6,464 nucleotides of DNA. It comes from Pseudomonadota bacterium (GTDB lineage Bacteria; Bdellovibrionota_B; Oligoflexia; Oligoflexales; JAPPIL01). Shown piece by piece: positions 1-5,733 of this stretch. The notes below the pieces were generated by a model. That model made no database searches and had not been told where the DNA came from. It saw only the letters and a program-made list of their open reading frames with translations. Location of the stretch: contig JAPPIL010000135.1 in the NCBI GenBank assembly GCA_028877195.1, forward strand, positions 1 to 6,464, given 5' to 3'. Both the position numbers and the translations under genes were made by a program. Position 1 is the first letter of the stretch. Each line of letters begins with the position of its first letter.

Positions 1-1
1 A

Positions 2-205
2 CAAGCATTAGAGGCATCTAAACGTGATAGATTTGAAATGGCGACACGCCCTAGTCTCATCCCAGCCATTCTTTTGAAAGATTCAAGAGTCAGTATGAAG
101 TTAAGCAGAACCACGATGGCAAAACGCTATAAAATGTCGGCTAAAGCATACACCTGTTTGGAATCACCAAAATACACAGAATCAGAGCGAAAAAAGCGAG
201 CGTAG
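2..205 (+). CDS. C-terminal tail of an unidentified gene, truncated at the left edge
   Basis: This reading frame is open from the window edge to a TAG stop at 203-205, giving 67 residues with no start visible, so it would be the end of a gene beginning outside the window. The peptide is basic and ends in a lysine/arginine-rich stretch (ESERKKRA). I do not recognise it firmly. The run IPAILLKDS followed about 15 residues later by MAKRYKMSAKAY weakly resembles the end of IrrE/ImmA-type proteins, where a '(L/I)(M/I)P..LL' segment is followed by a helix-turn-helix-like 'LAKRFGVS..A' segment. That is inference from pattern alone. The frame faces the minus-strand peptidoglycan synthase gene and ends 48 bases before its stop, so the two genes would converge. 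It could instead be a chance open frame or a decayed gene. Confidence 0.4.
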   Translation, partial: QALEASKRDRFEMATRPSLIPAILLKDSRVSMKLSRTTMAKRYKMSAKAYTCLESPKYTESERKKRA

Positions 206-212
206 CAGAGGG

Positions 213-230
213 AGGTGTTGCTAACCACCT
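213..230. terminator. Small hairpin between convergent genes, possible weak terminator
   Basis: AGGT-GTT (213-219) can pair with AAC-ACCT (223-230), leaving a GCT loop and one bulged C. It lies in the 48-base gap between the plus-strand ORF tail and the minus-strand PBP stop, where a bidirectional terminator would be expected. No U-tract follows immediately in either direction; on the minus strand a run of six T occurs only some 17 bases further on (190-195). It is therefore at best a weak or factor-assisted terminator. Confidence 0.25.
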
Positions 231-253
231 ATGCTAAAGCTCAAGCAATGCAA

Positions 254-3200
254 CTACTGTGTTATGCTGTTCTCTTTTGCAAGACGCTTGAAGGGGTTGA
301 AAGCTCGTGCTTCCCAAGTGCGATTGTTTGCCCATTTGGGGATGCGGATCAAAGCCTTGACACTACCGTCTAACGCAAACTCGCTGTGATACTCCTCACC
401 CGTGCGGGCGATGTTAGTCATTGCATAGGCGGTTGCATCACCCTTGCGTGCCTTGCGCAATATCAAGCCGCGCGGTAAGTCCACCTGCACCACATCAAGA
501 CTCTTGTCGTAGACAAGTCCCCATTCTCGCTTCGCTAACGTCTCTAGATTCAATTTATCCAAATAGTCGATGTAGTTTTTAGTTTTGAGAATTGATTTTG
601 CAAAGTCTGTCCATACAGGCAATGCTCCGACCCCACCATAGACACGTATCCGACCACGCTGCATGCGCTGGTTCAAATCATAGCCAGTGTAGGCAGCAAT
701 TACATAGCTGTTAGAAGGGTCAAGTGGCGCATGTTTTTTTACTGGATAAGGCAAAAAGCCTGCGAAATAACTGGTGGTGAAATCATTCGTCGTGCCTGTT
801 TTACCAAACGCAGGCAAACGTATATATTTGCGTTTTTTACTCTCCTCATCTGCGAGAGTGAGATACAGCTCACCGCGTGCCCGCCTGCCTGTCCCGTGTG
901 TAACGACACTGCCCAATATCTCGCGCATTTGATGTGAGCTTTCTTCGGAAGCGATACGAGTGATAGTGGGTTTAGGCTCATACAGGACATTGCCGAAACG
1001 GTCTTCAATGCGTTTGATGAAGTTCAATTGATTTTCGCCACCCTCTTCGTAGTAGCGATACGTGTTGCCATCGATGAAGGTCTGATACATCATCGCTACT
1101 TCCGCCGCCGAGACATCGTTTGTCCCTAATGGGAAAGATAAGATCGGATATACGGTCGATTCAACTCCCATGCGTTTCGTCAGAGATGAAAGATAATTCA
1201 AGCCTAAAGCGATACGGAAATCGCGGTGCTGATAATAATGATACAAGTCATATGGACTGCTTTGTTTCATCACTTCTTGGTAATTAGATTCGACTTGTTT
1301 GTTGATTTTTGCCAGCAACGCCAAGTCTAGCACACCGTCCAACTTAACATCTTCAAGGCTGATACCAGCAGAAGCATCTTGCCAAATAGCGCGGACATCA
1401 AAGTAATTGAGCGGTCGTCCTACTTGTTTTTTGTAGTATTTGAGTTCTTCAACAGGGGTTTCAAGTGTGACCAGCTCCTCAAGATACAGGGGCTGGAAAT
1501 AACCAAGTCCTGGTTTCGCTCCCTTCGATGGTAGCACCCGAAACTTCTGTAGCACTTTGTTGAGTTTGCGTTTACTAGCTCCTGTTGTTAGCAACTGGTC
1601 GATTTTATCCCAATCCTTTGCCAACAAGTCGCGCATCTCATTGTAGCGAGTAAGGTTGTTGGTCAGCATATTGATGCGCCGTTTTTTCTCCCGCACGCTT
1701 AACTTTTCGTTGTTTTCCTCGCTAAATAGTGCGGCGATGCCATCCTTGTAGTGGTCTCCCCACCAGATTTTTTTAAGCTTTTGCCGCATCTCTATTTGGG
1801 CTGAAAACACCAAATCGGGGGCAATATCACGAACTGCCTTCTTGAGTTGAAACCTACGCACACCTTCGGTGTTCAAACGCACCCCGATAGTCCTTGCCAT
1901 GCGACGATGGTATTTAAGAGGCACTTCATTCTCTTCGGGCAATAAGTTCATGAACGCCATTAAATCTCGGAACTGTTGATAAGATAGTTTGGCGACAAGA
2001 TTGTAAGCTAATGCTACCGATGCGATATTTTCCGACATTATCCCTGCCCAAAGCATCGAAACATCACGATAAGGGCTGGGATGATCGGGGCGAGGAAAAT
2101 AAAATTCACCCTGATACGGGAAGATCTGCCGCTCATTGTCTAGTTGATCGAGGATCGACCAGCCTAACTGCAGGGCAGCATAATACACGACCGACTTGAA
2201 TACCGAGCCTGGCGGTCGTTTTGCCGCCAGCGCCCGATTGAAACCGATTGGATTGAAACCAGAGATTACCGCCCGCACATTGCCTTTATCCAATGCGATT
2301 AAACCGCCATTGATCGACGGCGACTTATGTAGTTCCACGACAGCAAGGTGCTGCTGCGCATCATAGTCGCTTACTTCGACGAACAAGACATCACCTATCT
2401 TCAAGGTTGTCAGCATCTCATGCATGAGGTGGCGATAACCCTTGTCATGACCGATAGGTAAGTTTAACAGTTTCGCATAACGCACCAGCGATGCACGTGG
2501 GATTGTGCCTGTTGCTAACCCAAAATCAAGCTTGATGGCCTCTTGGTCTTTGGTGGTAATGATTTCAATCACCTTGCCATAATAAAACCGTTCAACTTCA
2601 AGGCGGCGAAGAGGTCTGAAGTTTTCTGCGGCTTCAGGCTGAAACCCCTGTAGAATAGTCTCTAAACGTGAGAGATTGCGGCGCATCGCAATCTGGGCGC
2701 GATTTTGTAAATCCTGGTCAAGGGTAGTGATAACCTTGAGACCTGCGCGGTTTAATTGATTGACATTGCTGATATTAAGTTTGTCCAACACTTCACGCCG
2801 ATCGAGTTCTTTTTTGATCGTGGTGACGAGTGAAACCTTACTACTGCGAAATTTGCCGCGCCGATAAGGTATTTGCTCCTGCCGTGCTAACTCATATTCA
2901 TCAGTAGTAATCAAACCTTGCTGATACATGCGCCCCAATACGTAGTTCTTGCGCGCGTAGGCATGCTGGCGCGAGCGTTGTCTTGCCTCTTTGGTGTATT
3001 TGATGAACGGATTGTATTTACTCGGCCCCTTGACCGAACCAGCGATGAATGCAGCTTCAACTAACGTCAGTTCTGGCACTTGCTTGTTGAAGTAATACTG
3101 GGCTGCGATACCGATACCGTTGCCATTTGCTGCCACGTGGAATTGGTTGAGGTAATACTCCATGATTTGCTGCTTGTTATACATACGCTCTAGCTGTAGA

Positions 3201-3688
3201 GCGGCGATAACTTCACGATACTTGCGAGCAAAGGATTTTTCCCAATGTCCAAGAATGTTCTTGACCGTCTGTTGCGTAAGCGTTGAGCCGCCACGCCGAA
3301 ATTCACGGTTATACAAGCCGTCGATGAAAGCTTTGCCGATAGCAAGGATGTCAATGCCATAGTGGTGGTAAAATTTTTTATCTTCGGAAGCGATGATCGC
3401 ATTGATAACATGGGCTGGCACTTGATCAATTGGCACATACATGCGATGCAGCCCCTCAAACAAACTGCCAATACGGTTCTCACCGTCAGCAAAGTAAATG
3501 CTCGTCTCTTCATTCATCTTGGCGAGGATAGTGGTTTTTTTGAGTTCAGTGGTATCGCCAATAAATACCTGCACGGCAACGTTCAAAGCCAATCCCAGAC
3601 ACATGGCGGCGACAAAGACACTTGCTAGCAGAGTCCAGCGGCAAACACGCAAGAAAGTGTTCTTGATCGTTATCAGAAGTGCTAGCAT
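254..3688 (-). CDS. Class A penicillin-binding protein (PBP1A-type glycosyltransferase/transpeptidase) with large insert
   Basis: Bifunctional peptidoglycan synthase: it polymerises lipid II and cross-links stem peptides in the periplasm, anchored by an N-terminal helix (about residues 17-43). The GT51 domain (about 80-260) shows SEDKKFYHHYG with catalytic-type E102, RRGGSTLTQQ (131-140) and a textbook RKxxExxxAxxLE motif (155-167, second glutamate E159). An OB-like region follows (about 365-455). The transpeptidase domain starts near 460 and has all three catalytic motifs: SVFK (S495, K498), SEN (552-554) and KTGT (963-966). All key residues are present, so it is probably active on both counts. 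At 1144 residues it is far longer than usual PBP1A proteins. The excess is mainly a charged, helix-rich stretch at about 575-825, between the SxN motif and the usual continuation FPLGTNDVSAAEVA (852-865). The ATG start lies 3 bases after the lipoprotein stop with only a weak ribosome site, which suggests translational coupling. The family assignment is firm; the function of the insert is unknown. Confidence 0.96.
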   Translation of the reverse strand: MLALLITIKNTFLRVCRWTLLASVFVAAMCLGLALNVAVQVFIGDTTELKKTTILAKMNEETSIYFADGENRIGSLFEGLHRMYVPIDQVPAHVINAIIASEDKKFYHHYGIDILAIGKAFIDGLYNREFRRGGSTLTQQTVKNILGHWEKSFARKYREVIAALQLERMYNKQQIMEYYLNQFHVAANGNGIGIAAQYYFNKQVPELTLVEAAFIAGSVKGPSKYNPFIKYTKEARQRSRQHAYARKNYVLGRMYQQGLITTDEYELARQEQIPYRRGKFRSSKVSLVTTIKKELDRREVLDKLNISNVNQLNRAGLKVITTLDQDLQNRAQIAMRRNLSRLETILQGFQPEAAENFRPLRRLEVERFYYGKVIEIITTKDQEAIKLDFGLATGTIPRASLVRYAKLLNLPIGHDKGYRHLMHEMLTTLKIGDVLFVEVSDYDAQQHLAVVELHKSPSINGGLIALDKGNVRAVISGFNPIGFNRALAAKRPPGSVFKSVVYYAALQLGWSILDQLDNERQIFPYQGEFYFPRPDHPSPYRDVSMLWAGIMSENIASVALAYNLVAKLSYQQFRDLMAFMNLLPEENEVPLKYHRRMARTIGVRLNTEGVRRFQLKKAVRDIAPDLVFSAQIEMRQKLKKIWWGDHYKDGIAALFSEENNEKLSVREKKRRINMLTNNLTRYNEMRDLLAKDWDKIDQLLTTGASKRKLNKVLQKFRVLPSKGAKPGLGYFQPLYLEELVTLETPVEELKYYKKQVGRPLNYFDVRAIWQDASAGISLEDVKLDGVLDLALLAKINKQVESNYQEVMKQSSPYDLYHYYQHRDFRIALGLNYLSSLTKRMGVESTVYPILSFPLGTNDVSAAEVAMMYQTFIDGNTYRYYEEGGENQLNFIKRIEDRFGNVLYEPKPTITRIASEESSHQMREILGSVVTHGTGRRARGELYLTLADEESKKRKYIRLPAFGKTGTTNDFTTSYFAGFLPYPVKKHAPLDPSNSYVIAAYTGYDLNQRMQRGRIRVYGGVGALPVWTDFAKSILKTKNYIDYLDKLNLETLAKREWGLVYDKSLDVVQVDLPRGLILRKARKGDATAYAMTNIARTGEEYHSEFALDGSVKALIRIPKWANNRTWEARAFNPFKRLAKENSITQ

Positions 3689-3691
3689 TGC

Positions 3692-4213
3692 CTATTCTTG
3701 CTGGTTGGTAGAGTCGTCTGACAGGGCTGGTTCATCTGTAGTAAATTCATCGTCGCTGCTCTCAAGATGTGGCTCGACGGTTATTTCCTCAATCACGGAT
3801 TCAAGTGTCTTGTCAATCAGATGTTGCTGGCGAGTTTGTTTGTTTTTGCCCTTTCCTTCGCCAACGCCAGCCCTCTGCATATCGGACGGAAAACTAGACT
3901 GGAAAGAAAAATCGCGCACCGTGTTATCGTCGTTCCAGTATATTTTAAGTTCTTTGACATAATCACGCCCAATCAGATGGTAATTGTAGCGACCATAACT
4001 CCAAGTCATGATGCCACCCGCACTGCCAACCATGAATGGTCGTCCCAAAAGCAGGAGAACATCATCCTTCTTGGTAACTTCTTTGGTAATCCAACTCAAG
4101 TCCGAAGGGAAGGGGCGGCCTTTGGTAACGCAAGCCGATAACAGAAAGACAAGAGCCATACATCGCAATACAACCAGCAAGGCATGTGTATTACGGGATG
4201 CCAAGCAATTCAA
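3692..4213 (-). CDS. BamE/SmpA-OmlA-like outer-membrane lipoprotein
   Basis: A 173-residue predicted lipoprotein. The N-terminus has a hydrophobic stretch with an arginine (R17) and a lipobox LSAC, placing the lipidated cysteine at C28. The mature part resembles the SmpA/OmlA (BamE) fold: 'TKKDDVLLLLGRP' (48-60), then 'WSYG' (71-74), then a strand-like 'VKELKIYWNDDNTVRDF' (86-102), matching the family pattern of 't..dV..llG.P', 'W.Y' and 'l.v.F...g.v'. After about residue 110 comes a low-complexity tail, first basic (GEGKGKNKQTRQQ) and then strongly acidic (132-173), which BamE itself lacks. The start chosen is a TTG overlapping the regulator's TGA. The only in-frame ATG (4159-4157) would leave eight residues before the lipobox cysteine and no positive charge, too short for a signal peptide. 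BamE proteins assist beta-barrel assembly; a role beside the PBP in the envelope is inferred from the operon only. Confidence 0.82.
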   Translation of the reverse strand: MNCLASRNTHALLVVLRCMALVFLLSACVTKGRPFPSDLSWITKEVTKKDDVLLLLGRPFMVGSAGGIMTWSYGRYNYHLIGRDYVKELKIYWNDDNTVRDFSFQSSFPSDMQRAGVGEGKGKNKQTRQQHLIDKTLESVIEEITVEPHLESSDDEFTTDEPALSDDSTNQQE

Positions 4214-5106
4214 ACGCGTGCACCTTCCGAAAAAGATGCAGGTTGTTGCTGATCTCCCTGCGACAATACAGCCTCGGCAAGGTGGCTACGTAGGATGCTC
4301 TGCATCTGATAACTGATCAACATACGCGGCACCCAGAACTGGGCGGCTAACCCCGATATGAGGTTCTTGCGTGCATCGACGTTCTGCATTTCCCTCTTGA
4401 GCATGGCTTTAGGTGCGAGCATTTCAGCGATGAAAAGATGTTGCTCAAACTTTAGCAGTGCTTCGTTCAATTCACCAAGCTGTGGGTACTTGCTGCGCTC
4501 ACCCTGAAGAAGTATGCGCGCCAGCTCTGCTATAACACTCATACGTGTTTGAGGGCGGATATCGCCACTCCGAAACTGAATGCAGTACTGGCTAGACTTG
4601 ACTCGCAAAATACGCGATAGTTTGTCAACCATATCAACTGCTTGCGTGCTAATAGAGGGGAAAAACAGCATGACCTCTGGTAAATACAGAGGCGGCACGA
4701 CATATTCGCAACGCTGATGCAACTCCGAGATAAATTGCTCGCAACGCTGCTGCACATCGTTGAGCAATCCCGGATCTTCTTGGCGTGCAGCGGCTAACAC
4801 GCGGCGAAATTCGATCGCCTGTTGATGTTCGTAGTAGGCCTCGTCGATGTCTACCGCACCGCTGATAATATCGTAGATAAGTGCTACCTCGATGTTTAGT
4901 TCGGTTGCTAGTTTCTCTAGAGCAAAGACAGAACGTACGTTCTTTTTGCCTCGCTTCCAGTGGCTGCAGTCCGATGGGTTGAAGTTGAGGATAGAACCTA
5001 CATCTTGGTCGTTGACGCGCTTGCCGCGCTTTTGTGTAAGAACCCGATGACAAAACTTGAACAAGTGTGCTGATTCTGGGAATTTCCCCGCACTAGCGAG
5101 ACTCAT
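4210..5106 (-). CDS. XRE-like regulator with degenerate IrrE/ImmA-type (pseudo-metallopeptidase) domain
   Basis: A 298-residue predicted cytoplasmic DNA-binding protein. The N-terminal part (about 15-80) looks like an XRE-type helix-turn-helix: 'DVGSILNFNPSDCSHWKRGKKNV' spans 35-57 and is followed by 'FALEKLATELNI' (61-72). A helical linker rich in glutamine and arginine follows (90-130). The C-terminal part fits the IrrE/ImmA layout. 'VIAELARILLQ' (191-201) aligns with the family's 'xIAHELGHILLH' helix, and 'EQHLFIAEMLAP' (221-232) aligns with 'EANRFAAELLMP'; 'LAAQFWVPRMLISYQMQ' (253-269) corresponds to the terminal helix-turn-helix-like segment. In this alignment the zinc motif HExxH is AELAR (193-197), so both metal-binding histidines are missing while E194 and the third-ligand position E221 remain. 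A zinc protease activity is therefore unlikely. The ATG is preceded by AGGAGG (5116-5111) at 4 bases. It heads the operon with the lipoprotein and PBP and probably regulates it; targets and ligand are unknown. The HTH call is fairly sure, the IrrE relation moderately so. Confidence 0.8.
   Translation of the reverse strand: MSLASAGKFPESAHLFKFCHRVLTQKRGKRVNDQDVGSILNFNPSDCSHWKRGKKNVRSVFALEKLATELNIEVALIYDIISGAVDIDEAYYEHQQAIEFRRVLAAARQEDPGLLNDVQQRCEQFISELHQRCEYVVPPLYLPEVMLFFPSISTQAVDMVDKLSRILRVKSSQYCIQFRSGDIRPQTRMSVIAELARILLQGERSKYPQLGELNEALLKFEQHLFIAEMLAPKAMLKREMQNVDARKNLISGLAAQFWVPRMLISYQMQSILRSHLAEAVLSQGDQQQPASFSEGARV
4223..4228 (-). promoter_or_regulatory. Ribosome-binding site supporting the TTG start of the lipoprotein
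   Basis: On the minus strand GGAAGG ends 9 bases before the TTG at 4213-4211, a normal spacing. It lies inside the 3' end of the regulator gene, whose TGA overlaps the TTG (TTGA). It favours this start over the downstream TTG codons and the ATG at 4159. Confidence 0.5.
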
Positions 5107-5145
5107 TGCCCCTCCTGTGTGTCCCTGCGAGTATATCTTACCATG

Positions 5146-5174
5146 ATTGTAGCTTTGCCAAATATTTTTATCAA
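5146..5174 (-). promoter_or_regulatory. Sigma70-type promoter of the regulator-lipoprotein-PBP operon
   Basis: On the minus strand TTGATA (5174-5169), a 17-base spacer and TACAAT (5151-5146) form a good sigma70-like promoter. Transcription would start near 5139, giving a 5' leader of about 33 bases that contains the AGGAGG ribosome site at 5116-5111. No clear terminator separates it from the upstream RDD-like gene, which ends at 5192, so read-through is also possible. Confidence 0.6.
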
Positions 5175-5191
5175 CCTAACAGGAGCGATGA

Positions 5192-5653
5192 TTATTTTTG
5201 TTTGACAACAATGCTACCGAGTGTTGCGCCCGCGAGGAACTTGAACAGTAAAAAATAAGCCAGCAAGAGTGAGGATACCGCGATGGTGATTTGCAAAGGT
5301 GAGAAGCGTTGTAGTAGTGCGGCAATCAGTTCTGTTGCGTTGGGTATTTTGTTGAGCATCGAGTAGGAGGCAGCGACAGCGGCAGCCATCAGTGAGGCAC
5401 ACACTATCAGCACGTCGATACCAAAGGCGGCGACGGTGCGTAGAGCTTGAAATTGTGGCGGCGATGGCCTAGCAGCAGGTGTCTCTTCGTGGAGCGGCAC
5501 ACCCACAGGGGGAGGTTCTTCGATGAGTTTTTTGTCAGTGTCGGTGGTTGCTGATAATTTTTTGGGGATAACCTTGCCAAGCCCTATGCCAGCGGACAAG
5601 GCCTCAAGTGCGATGCTGTCGTAGTTTATCTTGATGTCGTTCTGCTGGCTCAT
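5192..5653 (-). CDS. Small RDD-family-like membrane protein
   Basis: A 153-residue protein with a soluble, proline-rich N-terminal half (1-68; contains EEPPPVGVPLHEE) and two predicted membrane helices (about 74-97 and 120-140) separated by a short amphipathic stretch. The membrane half resembles the RDD family: 'LRTVAAFGID' (71-80) carries the conserved arginine R72 and aspartate D80 at the start of the first helix. 'YFLLFKFLAGATLGSIVV' (133-150) resembles the family's closing 'yf.lfe...G.TlGk.ilg' segment. It is at the short end for RDD proteins, which commonly have three or more helices, and stops right after the GxTLG motif, so it may be a reduced or truncated member. The molecular function of most RDD proteins is not established; some are reported as cation transporters. 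It has its own promoter and no evident Shine-Dalgarno. The gene is credible; the family call is moderate. Confidence 0.72.
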   Translation of the reverse strand: MSQQNDIKINYDSIALEALSAGIGLGKVIPKKLSATTDTDKKLIEEPPPVGVPLHEETPAARPSPPQFQALRTVAAFGIDVLIVCASLMAAAVAASYSMLNKIPNATELIAALLQRFSPLQITIAVSSLLLAYFLLFKFLAGATLGSIVVKQK

Positions 5654-5659
5654 GCTGAC

Positions 5660-5688
5660 ATTATAGCTAACCGCAGGGTGATGTTCAA
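5660..5688 (-). promoter_or_regulatory. Sigma70 promoter directly abutting the RDD-like gene (leaderless)
   Basis: On the minus strand TTGAAC (5688-5683), exactly 17 bases, and a perfect TATAAT (5665-5660). Only six bases (GTCAGC) lie between the -10 box and the ATG at 5653-5651, so the expected start of transcription falls on or beside the A of the ATG. No Shine-Dalgarno could then be present in the mRNA, and none is evident. Confidence 0.6.
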
Positions 5689-5733
5689 AATGCTATAGGT
5701 TGTTGAGTATTTCTTTTTGTTTTCTAGTTCAAC

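Noticed and set aside
231..392. Plus-strand ATG after a GGAGGTG site, opening about 53 codons
   Set aside because: The spacing from the ribosome-like site is long (13 bases), and the frame is antisense to the conserved C-terminus of the PBP. The GGAGGTG is also part of the 213-230 hairpin.
3498..3962. Plus-strand open frame of 154 codons across the PBP start and lipoprotein gene
   Set aside because: It lies antisense to two genes with clear family motifs, shows no recognisable domain or ribosome site, and has a composition typical of a shadow frame.
4649..5053. Minus-strand open frame of 134 codons inside the regulator gene
   Set aside because: It is an out-of-frame shadow of the regulator, very arginine- and cysteine-rich, with no start signal.
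5134..5162. Alternative regulator promoter TTGGCA with a weak AGATAT -10 box
   Set aside because: The overlapping TTGATA-17-TACAAT pair has a better -10 box at the ideal spacing.
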